This document shows positions 1 to 9,356 of a stretch of 64,000 bases of DNA, piece by piece. Source of the stretch: Polaribacter sp. SA4-12 (GTDB lineage Bacteria; Bacteroidota; Bacteroidia; Flavobacteriales; Flavobacteriaceae); contig NZ_CP019334.1 of NCBI RefSeq assembly GCF_002163675.1, positions 816,001 to 880,000 on the forward strand. Direction: 5' to 3'. The notes beneath the pieces were generated by a model. The model saw only the letters and a list, made by a program, of their open reading frames with translations. It was not told where the DNA came from and did no database searches. Made by a program: the position numbers and the translations under genes. Position 1 is the first letter of the stretch. Each line of letters starts with the position of its first letter.

Positions 1-892
1 TTTTTGGAATTTTACGTTTACGAGTCATATCAATTGTAGAAAACTCATACGTAGTTGGGTTTCTGATTAATTGAAAGTCTTTAAAAGCTAATGTTTTATT
101 GTAATTAATTTTTGATTGATAATTAGGTTCAGAGGCATCTCCATCGAACATTGCTTCAGCAATATCTGTTCCTTCTGCAGACAATGCAATATCAAAACTA
201 TCAGTTGCAGAACACATTGCAAACATAAATCCGCCACCAATTACAAAGTCTCTAATTTTTTTGGCAACCGCTAATTTTTCTTGTGATACTTTAGAATATC
301 CTAATTCTGTTGCTAATTTTTCTGCTCTTAGTTTTCCTTCAATATACCAAGGTGCAGTTCTAAAAGAACCATAAAAACGCCCATATTGACCAGTAAAATC
401 TTCATGATGTAAATGTACCCACTCATATATTAGTAGCTTATCTGCTAAAACATCTTTGTCATAAATTACGTCAAAAGGAATTTCTGCGTAGGTTAAAACC
501 ATAGTAACAGCATCATCCCAAGGCATTTTATCTTTTGGAGAATACACTGCAATTTTTGGAGCTTTTTCTAATGTTACAGCATCTTGATTAGAAGATGGAG
601 CAGCAATTTCTTGTAATATTATTTGAGATTTTGCATCAGAAATTATTTGATAAGAAACGCCACGTATTTTACATTCATTTTCTACAATTTTATTGTTTTC
701 TATTAAAAAAGCACCTCCATCGTAATTTAACAACCATTTGGATTTTAAACCTGCTTCTAATGAAAAAAAGACAATTCCGTATGCTTTTAAATGGTTTTTC
801 TGATTATCATGATTCATTGGTACATAAATAAAAGATGCCCAAATTGAGTTTGATACTAAAAGAAACGTAAGTATTATTAAGAGTTTTTTCAA
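1..892 (-). CDS. Secreted protein of the family labelled 'asparagine synthetase B' in Bacteroidota (3' part outside window)
   Basis: 297 residues are visible; the C-terminus lies beyond base 1. The N-terminus is a clear Sec signal peptide (KKLLIILTFLLVSNSIWA). There is no in-frame ATG before it, so the start is a TTG at 890-892, only two bases after the stop of the upstream toxin gene. The middle carries strongly conserved stretches such as YGRFYGSFRTAPWYIE and GGGFMFAMCSATDSFDIALS. From memory, flavobacterial homologues are commonly labelled asparagine synthetase B. However, an exported protein with no N-terminal catalytic cysteine is unlikely to be a glutamine-dependent asparagine synthetase, so I treat that name as a carried-over label. 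Function is unknown. Confidence 0.7.
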   Translation of the reverse strand, partial: MKKLLIILTFLLVSNSIWASFIYVPMNHDNQKNHLKAYGIVFFSLEAGLKSKWLLNYDGGAFLIENNKIVENECKIRGVSYQIISDAKSQIILQEIAAPSSNQDAVTLEKAPKIAVYSPKDKMPWDDAVTMVLTYAEIPFDVIYDKDVLADKLLIYEWVHLHHEDFTGQYGRFYGSFRTAPWYIEGKLRAEKLATELGYSKVSQEKLAVAKKIRDFVIGGGFMFAMCSATDSFDIALSAEGTDIAEAMFDGDASEPNYQSKINYNKTLAFKDFQLIRNPTTYEFSTIDMTRKRKIPK

Positions 893-894
893 AT

Positions 895-1206
895 TTAGTA
901 TCTATTTTGAATATTGATTTTATCTGAATTTTGTCTAGTATCAAAAACATCAGTAATCAATAAACCTTCTTTTACGGGTTTATAAATTATTTTATAATTT
1001 CCTTTTACTAAATATCTATAATTTTGATTTAACTTTTTTAGAGCTTTTTCTTCTGAACCAGAAAAAGGGTGTTTAAGAAGTTGTTTTGTAGTAGAAAAAA
1101 TATCTTTTTTTATTTTATTAGCAATTTTAATTGAAACTTTTTCTTTGTGATAAAAATGAATTTCTTTAATCATTCTTATTGCGAAATCAGACCAAATTAC
1201 TTTCAT
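895..1206 (-). CDS. Type II toxin, RelE/ParE superfamily
   Basis: A 103-residue basic protein with the compact RelE/ParE layout: an N-terminal helical pair (WSDFAIRMIKEIHFYHKEKV), a central PFSG turn, and a C-terminal beta part with YRYLVKGNYKIIYKP followed by ITDVFDTRQN. The YRYLVKGNYKI(I)Y stretch and the late F-D-TRQ(N) motif are typical of ParE-like proteins, which poison gyrase or act as mRNA endonucleases; the sequence alone does not separate these. It follows the antitoxin gene by three bases. The next gene starts two bases after its stop, so all three may share one transcript. Confidence 0.85.
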   Translation of the reverse strand: MKVIWSDFAIRMIKEIHFYHKEKVSIKIANKIKKDIFSTTKQLLKHPFSGSEEKALKKLNQNYRYLVKGNYKIIYKPVKEGLLITDVFDTRQNSDKINIQNRY

Positions 1207-1209
1207 AAT

Positions 1210-1434
1210 TTACCAGTTTTCACTTTCCTTCTCTAATTCATCTTGAGTTTTATAATTCCCTTTTAAATAATCACTATTAGACTCCTCTGCTCTTAAAATT
1301 AATTCTTCTTCAGAAAAAACAAGGAATTCTTCTTTTAATTCTAAAACAGAACTTTCTATTTTCTTAAAAAGTTTTTCATCTTTAAGAGATATTAAATATT
1401 CTATTAAACTCAATTTCCTTGCTTGTAAACTCAT
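1210..1434 (-). CDS. Antitoxin of the RelE/ParE-type pair
   Basis: A 74-residue acidic protein directly upstream of the ParE/RelE-like toxin, with a three-base gap. The first 30 residues (SLQARKLSLIEYLISLKDEKLFKKIESSVL) form predicted helices, and the acidic C-terminal tail ends in ELEKESENW. This matches the short antitoxins of Bacteroidota ParE pairs, in which the tail wraps the toxin and the N-terminus may bind the operator. The assignment rests on size, charge and position. No recognisable ribbon-helix-helix or HTH motif is obvious. Confidence 0.75.
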   Translation of the reverse strand: MSLQARKLSLIEYLISLKDEKLFKKIESSVLELKEEFLVFSEEELILRAEESNSDYLKGNYKTQDELEKESENW

Positions 1435-1530
1435 AAAAAATTGTTTAATTTCAAAGTTACGAAAATTAAAAGTTAATAAATCCTAAAAAAAGAGGTCAAT
1501 ATAAGTAGTTTTTATTCTTTATTGGAATCT

Positions 1531-1574
1531 AAAAACAGAAATACACAATTACTTTAACGCAATTGTGTATTTCT
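1531..1574 (-). terminator. Intrinsic terminator downstream of dnaB
   Basis: Perfect 14-base inverted arms at 1537-1550 and 1561-1574 with a 10-base loop. On the minus strand they are followed by a T-rich run (complement of 1531-1535). It sits just past the dnaB stop. Confidence 0.85.
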
Positions 1575-1599
1575 ATAATTTTATAATTTCTTTATCAGC

Positions 1600-3108
1600 T
1601 TAGAAAGGAACATCATCACCAAAAGCATCTTTAGGCTGTATGCTTTCTCCAGGAAAAACATCATCTGGAAAATCTGCATTCATAGATGATTGAAATTCGG
1701 AGCTAAAGCCTTCTTCTAAATCTGAGAATTTTGCTAAATGACCTGTAAATTTCAAACGAATATTATCTAAACCACCATTTCTATGTTTTGCAACAATAAA
1801 TTCACCTTGTCCTTCACATGGCGTGTGTTCATCATCATCCCATTCTGTCATTCCATAATATTCTGGACGGAAAATAAAAGATACAATATCTGCATCTTGC
1901 TCAATTGCTCCAGATTCACGTAAATCAGAAAGTAAAGGTCTTTTAGATCCTCCACGTGTTTCTACAGCACGAGATAATTGAGAAAGTGCAATTACTGGCA
2001 CTTCTAATTCTTTTGCTAAAGCTTTTAAGTTTCTCGAAATCATAGAGATTTCTTGTTCACGATTTCCACCTGCTTTTCCACCTGCTGTCATTAATTGTAA
2101 ATAATCAATTACAATAATTTTTACACCGTGTTGCGATACCAATCTTCGGGCTTTTGCACGTAAATCGAAAACAGAAAGTGATGGTGTATCATCAATAAAA
2201 ATAGGAGCATCAGATAATTTCTTAACTTTTACATTTAATTGTTCCCATTCATGTGCTTCTAAATTTCCTTTTCTTAATTTTTCTGAAGTTAAACCCGTTT
2301 CTGAAGAAATCATACGTGTAATTAACTGTACAGAAGACATCTCTAATGAGAATACTGCAACTCCATGTCCAAAATCGATTGCCATATTTTTTGCCATCGA
2401 AATTACAAATGCCGTTTTTCCCATACCAGGACGTGCAGCTATAATAACTAAATCGGATGGTTGCCAACCAGAAGTTAATGCATCTAGTTTGGTAAAACCT
2501 GTCTCTAAACCAGACATTCCTTCTGAGTTACCAATTTCTTGAATCTTTTTTAAAGCTTGTTTTACAAGTGAACCTGCAGCTTCAGAACTTTTCTTTAAAT
2601 TCCCTTGGGTAACTTCAAAAAGTTTTGCTTCAGCATCATCTAATAATTCGAAAACATCTGTGCTTTCATCATACGCATTTTCTATAATTTCTGATGAAAT
2701 TGAGATTAATTTACGCTGTATATATTTTTGTAAAATGATTCTAGCATGGAACTCAATGTGTGCAGAAGAGGCTACTTTTTGAGTTAAACGAATCAAAGAA
2801 AAATCACCACCAACAAATTCTAACTTTCCATTCTTTTTTAACAAGTTTGATACTGTTAAAAGGTCAATAGGTTCAGAATTTTGGAACAATTCATAAATTG
2901 CTGCATAAATTTCTTGGTGCTTCTGATCGTAAAAAGCATCTGAACTTAAGACGTCAATAACGTCATCAATTCCCTTCTTATCAATCATCATTGCGCCCAA
3001 TACAGCTTCCTCTAATTCTACTGCCTGTGGCGGAATCTTCCCTTTTTCAAGATTTACTAATCTTGATTTGTCTATCTTTTTTCCTGCAACAGGACTCGTT
3101 TTTTCCAT
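1600..3108 (-). CDS. dnaB: Replicative DNA helicase DnaB
   Basis: A 502-residue hexameric 5'-3' helicase that unwinds DNA at the replication fork and binds primase. The N-terminal domain (PPQAVELEEAVLGAMMID onward, about residues 25-130) is followed by a RecA-like ATPase domain. Visible there are the Walker A motif ARPGMGKTAF, the Walker B region IIVIDYLQLM, and the late motif REQEISMISRNLKALAKEL with LSQLSRAVE. I chose the ATG at 3108 (MEKTSPVAGKK). An upstream extension is possible but would overlap a promoter-like TACATTTG at 3114-3121 and adds no family sequence. No intein is present. Confidence 0.97.
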   Translation of the reverse strand: MEKTSPVAGKKIDKSRLVNLEKGKIPPQAVELEEAVLGAMMIDKKGIDDVIDVLSSDAFYDQKHQEIYAAIYELFQNSEPIDLLTVSNLLKKNGKLEFVGGDFSLIRLTQKVASSAHIEFHARIILQKYIQRKLISISSEIIENAYDESTDVFELLDDAEAKLFEVTQGNLKKSSEAAGSLVKQALKKIQEIGNSEGMSGLETGFTKLDALTSGWQPSDLVIIAARPGMGKTAFVISMAKNMAIDFGHGVAVFSLEMSSVQLITRMISSETGLTSEKLRKGNLEAHEWEQLNVKVKKLSDAPIFIDDTPSLSVFDLRAKARRLVSQHGVKIIVIDYLQLMTAGGKAGGNREQEISMISRNLKALAKELEVPVIALSQLSRAVETRGGSKRPLLSDLRESGAIEQDADIVSFIFRPEYYGMTEWDDDEHTPCEGQGEFIVAKHRNGGLDNIRLKFTGHLAKFSDLEEGFSSEFQSSMNADFPDDVFPGESIQPKDAFGDDVPF

Positions 3109-3113
3109 TATTA

Positions 3114-3121
3114 CAAATGTA
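3114..3121 (-). promoter_or_regulatory. Bacteroidota -7 element for dnaB
   Basis: TACATTTG on the minus strand fits TAnnTTTG and ends only five bases before the dnaB ATG, so transcription would begin at or next to the start codon. No clear -33 TTG was seen at the ideal spacing. Confidence 0.5.
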
Positions 3122-3245
3122 CTTTTTTTACATGTTAAATTGTACTTTGATGTGCAATTTTCTTTGTTCACAAAACTGTATAAGAATTGTTATTAATATG
3201 TTAATAACTACCTAACTTCCAAAATGAAACATTATTTTTACATCA

Positions 3246-4322
3246 ATGAAATGGAATAAGACCCACATTTTTTTAGCAATTTTCTTACCAATTCAAATAC
3301 TTTTGATGAAATTGGTGGCAGAAAATCCTGCTTTTATTGAACGTTATTATTCAAACGGAATCTATCCAACCATTTCATCCTTTTTTAGAATCCTTTTAGG
3401 TTGGATTCCTTTTTCCGTTGGGGATTTATTATTGGCTTTTGGACTCTTTCTTTTTATCCGTTTCCTGTTTCGATTAATAAAAACGAGATTCAAAAATTTT
3501 ATTCCTAAAATCATTCATTTAATTGCTGTCTTTTCTGTTATTTATTTCTGTTTTTATCTTTTTTGGGGACTGAATTATTATAGAGAACCATTAGCTAAAA
3601 ACTTAAACTATCAACAAAAAAAGTATACAACTGCACAACTTCAAAAAGTTACTGAACATATTGTTGAAAACCTGAATTATTATCAACTAAAAATCACAAA
3701 AAACGATACTTTAAAAATTGAAAACCCTTATTCTCAAAAGGAAATGTATCAAATGGCAATTTCCGGTTATAATCATTTATCTGAAGATTTTCCGCAGTTA
3801 AAATATCAACATCCATCCGTAAAAAGTTCTTTAATGAGTTTGTTACAAACCTATAATGGTACTGGTGGATATTTAAATCCGTTAACTGGTGAAGCGCAAG
3901 TAAATGATCGGATTCCTAAATCTGGTTATCCTACAACTACCTGTCATGAAATGGCGCATCAAATTGGATTTGCAGCAGAAAACGAAGCCAATTTTATTGG
4001 TTTTTTAGCGGCTAATTATAATGACGACGTTTATTTTAAATATGCAAGTTATAGAATGGCTTTTGGCTATTGTATTTCTGAATTAAGAAAACGAGACAAA
4101 AACGTATCCAAAGAACTTTGGAAAACTGTAAACAGAGGAGTTTCTAAAGATTTTAATGCGAGTTATCAGTTTTGGCAAGCCTATAAAAATCCTTTCGAAC
4201 CTTTGGTGAAAAAAGGATACAACGCTTACTTAAAGGCAAATAAACAAGACAAAGGTGTGCAATCTTATAATTATGTTGTTGATTTGTTTATCAGTTATTT
4301 TGAAACTTCTTCAAAAACTTAA
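3246..4322 (+). CDS. DUF3810 family membrane protein with zincin-like HExxH motif
   Basis: A 358-residue protein with three N-terminal hydrophobic segments (about residues 8-25, 50-75 and 85-110), followed by a soluble domain. That domain contains TTTCHEMAHQIGFAAENEANF, which fits the HExxH...E zinc-metalloprotease pattern. This is the DUF3810 layout, widespread in Bacteroidota and without a defined substrate. It is divergent from dnaB and has no obvious operon partner. The active site probably faces the periplasm, but this is inferred only from membrane topology. Confidence 0.88.
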   Translation: MKWNKTHIFLAIFLPIQILLMKLVAENPAFIERYYSNGIYPTISSFFRILLGWIPFSVGDLLLAFGLFLFIRFLFRLIKTRFKNFIPKIIHLIAVFSVIYFCFYLFWGLNYYREPLAKNLNYQQKKYTTAQLQKVTEHIVENLNYYQLKITKNDTLKIENPYSQKEMYQMAISGYNHLSEDFPQLKYQHPSVKSSLMSLLQTYNGTGGYLNPLTGEAQVNDRIPKSGYPTTTCHEMAHQIGFAAENEANFIGFLAANYNDDVYFKYASYRMAFGYCISELRKRDKNVSKELWKTVNRGVSKDFNASYQFWQAYKNPFEPLVKKGYNAYLKANKQDKGVQSYNYVVDLFISYFETSSKT

Positions 4323-4419
4323 ACTTCTTAAAATTATGTTAAAATAACTACTTTTAACATTTTACAAAATGGTTCTAGTTAATTTACAGACCTAAACTAA
4401 ACAACTAATTCAAACTTTT

Positions 4420-7374
4420 ATGAGAAAATTACTCTTATTTTTCTCCTTATTTGTCGCATTTTCTATGCATTCGCAAGAGTATTTCCCAACAAATACAGGT
4501 GTAAAAACAACTATGAATAAAGTAGTCGCTTTTAAAAACGCTACTATTTATGTAACTCCGAAAAAAGTTATTAAAAAAGGAACTTTATTAGTAAAAGACG
4601 GCAAAGTTGTAGCTGTTGGTAAATCTGTATCTATTCCAAAAGGAACAGAAATCATTGATTTGGCAGGAAAAACAATCTACCCTTCTTTTATAGATATCTA
4701 TTCAAGTTTTGGAATCACAAAACCTAAAAGTAACCCTACAAGTAGACGAAGTGGAAAACCACAATATGATGCTTCTAGAAAAGGTTTTTATTGGAACGAT
4801 CATATTAGACCAGAAACCAAAGCTGCAAATTCATTTAAATTTGATGATAAAAAAGCAACCGATTATTTAAAAGCTGGTTTTGGCGTTGTAAATACACATT
4901 TACAAGACGGAATTGTTCGTGGAAATGGACTATTAGTTGCACTAAATTCTAATTCTTCAGATGCGTATCGGATTTTAGAAAATACGTCTGCACAATATTT
5001 ATCATTTAGTAAAAGTGCTTTATCAAAACAATCTTACCCAACTTCTAAAATGGGTGCTATGGCTTTATTGCGTCAAATGTATTTAGATGCAAAATGGTAT
5101 GCAGATGGAAATACAAAAAACTCAGACCAATCTTTAGAAGCTTTAAATACAAATAAAAATTTGCTGCAAATTTTTGAAGCTAGTAGTTGGTTAGATGTTT
5201 TAAGAGCTGATAAAATTGGTGATGAATTTAATATTCAATATACAATTCTTGGTGGTGGAGATGAATATGAAAGAATCAATGAGATTAAGAAAACAAATGC
5301 GAGTTTAATTATTCCGATTAATTTTCAAGATGCTTATGATGTTAGCAATCCTTTAATTGCAAAACAGATTCCTTTAAGTGATATGCGTAAGTGGAATCAA
5401 GAACCATCTAACTTAAGTGTTTTAGCTAAAAACGGAATTAATTTTGCCTTAACAACTCACAAATTAAAATCAGTAAATTCTTTCCATAAAAATCTACAGA
5501 AAGCTATAAAGTATGGTTTTAATAAGGAAAAAGCTTTAGAATCTTTAACAACAACTCCTGCTAAATTATTAAGTAAAACTACAATTGGTAATTTAAATAT
5601 TGGTAGTTATGCGAATTTTATTATTACATCAGGTGACGTTTTTGACAGCAAAACAACTATTTATGAAAACTGGGTTCAAGGTGATAAAAATGTAATAAAT
5701 GATATGAATCTCAAAGATATTACTGGTGATTACAACGTAAGTGTTAATGGAAAAAACTATGCGCTTTCAATTACTGGTAAAGGAACGAAACAAATTGGTG
5801 CTGTAAAATTGAATGATGAAAAAGTGAAATCGAAATTTTCTTTTAAAGATGGATGGATTCACTTAACAATTATGGACAATGGTTATACAAGATTAATTGG
5901 TCAAATAATTAATGCTTCTAATGTAATGCAAGGAACTGCTTATGATGAAGCTGGTAATGAATCTAATTGGTCGGCATCAAAAACATTTAGAAAAGACAGT
6001 AAAAAGAAAAAAGAGGATAAAAAGAAAGAAGATGCTGTAACTCTTTTACCTGTAAGTTATCCGAATGTTGGTTATGGTAATTTTACATTGCCAAAACAAG
6101 AAACTATTTTAATTAAGAACGCAACAGTTTGGACTTCTGAAGACGAAGGAATCTTAGAAAATACAGACGTTTTAATTAAAGACGGAAAAATTGAAAAAAT
6201 TGGTCAAAATTTAAAATCTAGCAGAGCAAAAGTAATTGATGGAACTGGAAAATATTTAACTGCAGGAATCATTGATGAGCATTCTCACATTGCTACATCG
6301 GCAGTAAATGAGGCAGGTCATAACTCAACTGCAGAAGTATCTATAGAAGATGTTGTAAATCCTACTGATATGAATATCTACCGAAATTTAGCTGGTGGAG
6401 TTACTTCTATTCAAATTTTACATGGTTCTGCAAATCCTATTGGTGGGCGTTCTGCAATCATCAAACTAAAATGGGGAGAAAATGCTGAGGGTTTAATTTA
6501 CAAAGATTCGCCTAAGTTTATCAAATTTGCTTTGGGTGAAAACGTAAAACAATCTAATTGGGGAGAAAATAATAACATTCGTTTTCCACAAACAAGAATG
6601 GGAACAGAACAGGTTTTTATAGATTATTTTCAAAGAGCAAAAGAATATGATGCTTTAAAGAAAAGCGGAAAACCGTATAGAAAAGACATTGAATTAGAAA
6701 CTTTAGCTGAAATTATTAATAAAGAGCGTTTTATTTCTTGTCATTCTTATGTGCAATCAGAAATTAATATGTTGATGAAAGTTGCTGATAAATTCAATTT
6801 TAACATCAACACATTTACACACATTTTAGAAGGATATAAAGTTGCTGATAAAATGAAAGAACATGGTGTTGGTGCTTCTACTTTTTCTGATTGGTGGGCA
6901 TATAAATACGAAGTTTTAGATGCAATACCTTATAATGCTGCAATTTTAGCAAACCAAGGAATTACAGTTGCTATTAATTCTGATGACAGAGAAATGTCTA
7001 GAAGATTGAATCAAGAAGCTGCTAAAACTATTAAATATGGTGGAATGTCTGAGTTAGAAGCATGGAAAATGGTGACTATTAATCCTGCAAAATTATTGCA
7101 TTTAGATAACAGAACTGGTTCTATTAAAGTTGGTAAAGATGGTGATGTTGTTTTATGGAGTCATAATCCACTTTCAATTTATGCAAAAGCAGAAAAGACA
7201 ATTATAGATGGAACAATTTATTTTGATATCGAAAAAGATTTAGAAAAACGTGAATCCATCAAAAACGAGAAAAGCAAATTGTTAAAAATGATGCTTTCAG
7301 AAAAAATGAAAGGTGGAAAAACGGTGATGCCAAAGAAAAAACGTAACCAAAACTTTCATTGTGATTCAGAATAA
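4420..7374 (+). CDS. Secreted double-domain amidohydrolase
   Basis: 984 residues with an N-terminal signal peptide (KLLLFFSLFVAFSMHSQ). Two amidohydrolase-superfamily modules follow. The first (about 25-430) has the entry strand and the loop YPSFIDIYSSFGI, where the metal-binding HxH should be but is missing. The second (about 560-960) keeps the motif DEHSH (H621, H623), downstream histidines in CHSYV and FTHILEGYK, and a catalytic Asp in INSDDREM (about 855). A lysine-rich linker lies near residues 525-545. The C-terminal module resembles imidazolonepropionase/prolidase-type enzymes, so a hydrolase of cyclic amides or peptides in the periplasm is likely. The gene overlaps no start of the next gene, which is 20 bases downstream and of the same family. 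Confidence 0.88.
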   Translation: MRKLLLFFSLFVAFSMHSQEYFPTNTGVKTTMNKVVAFKNATIYVTPKKVIKKGTLLVKDGKVVAVGKSVSIPKGTEIIDLAGKTIYPSFIDIYSSFGITKPKSNPTSRRSGKPQYDASRKGFYWNDHIRPETKAANSFKFDDKKATDYLKAGFGVVNTHLQDGIVRGNGLLVALNSNSSDAYRILENTSAQYLSFSKSALSKQSYPTSKMGAMALLRQMYLDAKWYADGNTKNSDQSLEALNTNKNLLQIFEASSWLDVLRADKIGDEFNIQYTILGGGDEYERINEIKKTNASLIIPINFQDAYDVSNPLIAKQIPLSDMRKWNQEPSNLSVLAKNGINFALTTHKLKSVNSFHKNLQKAIKYGFNKEKALESLTTTPAKLLSKTTIGNLNIGSYANFIITSGDVFDSKTTIYENWVQGDKNVINDMNLKDITGDYNVSVNGKNYALSITGKGTKQIGAVKLNDEKVKSKFSFKDGWIHLTIMDNGYTRLIGQIINASNVMQGTAYDEAGNESNWSASKTFRKDSKKKKEDKKKEDAVTLLPVSYPNVGYGNFTLPKQETILIKNATVWTSEDEGILENTDVLIKDGKIEKIGQNLKSSRAKVIDGTGKYLTAGIIDEHSHIATSAVNEAGHNSTAEVSIEDVVNPTDMNIYRNLAGGVTSIQILHGSANPIGGRSAIIKLKWGENAEGLIYKDSPKFIKFALGENVKQSNWGENNNIRFPQTRMGTEQVFIDYFQRAKEYDALKKSGKPYRKDIELETLAEIINKERFISCHSYVQSEINMLMKVADKFNFNINTFTHILEGYKVADKMKEHGVGASTFSDWWAYKYEVLDAIPYNAAILANQGITVAINSDDREMSRRLNQEAAKTIKYGGMSELEAWKMVTINPAKLLHLDNRTGSIKVGKDGDVVLWSHNPLSIYAKAEKTIIDGTIYFDIEKDLEKRESIKNEKSKLLKMMLSEKMKGGKTVMPKKKRNQNFHCDSE

Positions 7375-7393
7375 GAACCTAAAAACAGACAAA

Positions 7394-8695
7394 ATGAAAA
7401 AACAATATATATATAGTTTGGTATGTTTCTTATTCCTTTTAGGAAACGTATCTGCACAACAAACACCTGCTCCAAAACAAATCACTGCTTTTTCTATTGA
7501 AGGAGCAACAGCACATTTAGGAAATGGAAAAGTGATTGAAAATTCACTAATTATGTTTGCTGATGGTAAAATTACATTTGTTGGTAGTGCAATGATGAAA
7601 ATTGCAAGATCAGGAACCATTATAAACGCAAAAGGAAAACATATTTACCCAGGTTTTATTGCTGCAAATGCATCTTTAGGTTTGGTAGAAATTGATGCTG
7701 TAAGAGCAACTGATGATGAAGATGAAGTTGGGTCAATGTTGCCACATATTAGAAGTTTAATTGCATACAATGCAGAAAGTAAAGTTGTAGAATCGATGAG
7801 ACCAAATGGTGTTTTCATGGGGCAAATAACACCTCGAGGAGGAACAATTTCTGGTACTTCTTCTATTATGCAATTTGATGCTTGGAACTGGGAAGATGCT
7901 GCGATTAAAAAAGATGATGCAATTCATATTAATTGGCCAGGGAGTTTAACTCGTGGTCGTTGGTGGATGGGAGAAGATCCTGCTTTAAAAGAAGATAAAA
8001 ACTACGCTAAAAAAATTGAGAAAATCACAACTTTCTTTTCTGAAGCAAAAAGATATTTAGCAAGTAACACTTCAACAGAAAACCTACCTTTTAAAGCTAC
8101 AAAAGGGTTATTTGATGGTTCTCAAAAAATATTTATTCATATAAATGGCGAAAGAGAAATTACAGACGCTATAAAATCATTTAAAAAACTAGGCATAAAT
8201 AACATGGTGTTAGTTCATGCTAAAGGCGCTGAAAATGTTGCCGATTTATTAGTTAAAAATAACATTTCTGTTATTATAGACAGATCTCATAGAATTCCTA
8301 ATGGAGAAGATGATGATTATGATTTATCATACAGAAATGCGAAGATTTTAATTGATAAAGGAATCATTGTTGGTTTAGGAATGGAAGGACAAATGGAACG
8401 TATGAATACTAGAAACTTACCGTTTTATGCAGGAACTTATGCTGCTTTTGGTGTTGATAAAGAAGAAGCTTTAAAAATGATTACTTCTAACAATGCAAAA
8501 ATATTAGGTATTGATCATTTAGTAGGAACCTTAGAAGTAGGTAAAGATGCTACTCTATTTATTTCTGAAGGTGATGCTTTAGACATGAGAGGAAATATTT
8601 TAACAGATGCTTTTATACAAGGTAGAAAAATTAGTTTAGAAACACATCAAACAAAACTTTGGAAACGTTATTCTAATAAATACAAAACAAATTAA
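7394..8695 (+). CDS. Secreted amidohydrolase-like protein lacking the metal motif
   Basis: 433 residues, starting at the ATG that gives a signal peptide (MKKQYIYSLVCFLFLLGNVSAQ). An upstream in-frame codon would place extra residues before that signal. The fold is that of an amidohydrolase composite domain, with a late GVDKEEALKMITSNNAKILGI and GTLEVGKDATLFI. The first metal site, normally GxID.H.H, reads YPGFIAANASLGL, so both histidines are absent. It lies 20 bases after the larger amidohydrolase and the two probably form an operon. It may be a non-catalytic partner or may have changed function. A perfect terminator follows at 8715. Confidence 0.85.
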   Translation: MKKQYIYSLVCFLFLLGNVSAQQTPAPKQITAFSIEGATAHLGNGKVIENSLIMFADGKITFVGSAMMKIARSGTIINAKGKHIYPGFIAANASLGLVEIDAVRATDDEDEVGSMLPHIRSLIAYNAESKVVESMRPNGVFMGQITPRGGTISGTSSIMQFDAWNWEDAAIKKDDAIHINWPGSLTRGRWWMGEDPALKEDKNYAKKIEKITTFFSEAKRYLASNTSTENLPFKATKGLFDGSQKIFIHINGEREITDAIKSFKKLGINNMVLVHAKGAENVADLLVKNNISVIIDRSHRIPNGEDDDYDLSYRNAKILIDKGIIVGLGMEGQMERMNTRNLPFYAGTYAAFGVDKEEALKMITSNNAKILGIDHLVGTLEVGKDATLFISEGDALDMRGNILTDAFIQGRKISLETHQTKLWKRYSNKYKTN

Positions 8696-8714
8696 TTCTA
8701 TTTTACACAACAAT

Positions 8715-8742
8715 AAAAAGGCTCGCAATTGCGAGCCTTTTT
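8715..8742. terminator. Bidirectional intrinsic terminator
   Basis: A palindrome with 12-base arms (AAAAAGGCTCGC and GCGAGCCTTTTT) around an AATT loop. It lies between the convergent amidohydrolase operon (+) and the secreted protein ending at 8807 (-). Confidence 0.95.
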
Positions 8743-8806
8743 AATTGAAATAAATTTCAAAATTAAACTATAAAAATCACTTTTTCTTTTTCTCTATAAG
8801 GAGAAA

Positions 8807-9283
8807 TTAATTATCACAATTATAATAATCATAGCCATAATCTTTGGCTCCTATTCTTATTTTGTTAACGTAAACATATATTGAAGAACCCGATTTAACT
8901 AAATAGTAACTCCCTTTTGTACCATTATTTCCATCAACATGTATTCTATCTGTAGTTTTTCCTGATTGTTTAATTTCATATTTTTCATTTGGGGAAACTG
9001 CTTTGTATGAAAAATGTATCTTCTGTTTGTATCTATTTCTAAATTGTATAGACCATCTGTATTTTTTAGCATACTTATTATATCCATCATTTTTAACTCT
9101 AAAATCTAACCCCCTTAAACAATCAGTTGTGTTCCAATTCCCCCAACCTTGACTATCAATTTCAGTCAAAGGAATTTCTATCTTTAAATAATCATCGCTT
9201 GCTATCTTTTCTTCATTTACAGTAAAAGACATCGTAGATAAAGCGATCATCGTTATTGCTAATAATAAATTCAGTTTTTTCAT
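8807..9283 (-). CDS. Small secreted protein of unknown function
   Basis: 158 residues with a signal peptide (KKLNLLLAITMIALSTMSFT). The mature part is rich in Tyr, Lys and Asn, has a central YRWSIQFRNRYKQKIHFSY strand pair, and ends in DYGYDYYNCDN. Two cysteines (in TTDCLRG and YNCDN) could form a disulfide after export. I do not recognise a family. It is transcribed alone, divergent from the RNA methyltransferase. Confidence 0.7.
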   Translation of the reverse strand: MKKLNLLLAITMIALSTMSFTVNEEKIASDDYLKIEIPLTEIDSQGWGNWNTTDCLRGLDFRVKNDGYNKYAKKYRWSIQFRNRYKQKIHFSYKAVSPNEKYEIKQSGKTTDRIHVDGNNGTKGSYYLVKSGSSIYVYVNKIRIGAKDYGYDYYNCDN

Positions 9284-9356
9284 CTTTTTATATTTTAAGA
9301 TTAGTACAATGCAAATATTGATTAAATATTAAATTCGTAAAATACCTACAAATAAG

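Noticed and set aside
1-892. Literal assignment as asparagine synthetase
   Set aside because: An exported protein without the N-terminal Cys nucleophile or the ATP-pyrophosphatase SGGxDS loop in the visible part.
4337-4357. GTTAAAA...TTTTAAC inverted repeat before the amidohydrolase gene as an operator
   Set aside because: Seven-base AT-only arms are expected by chance at this base composition, and no second copy is seen.
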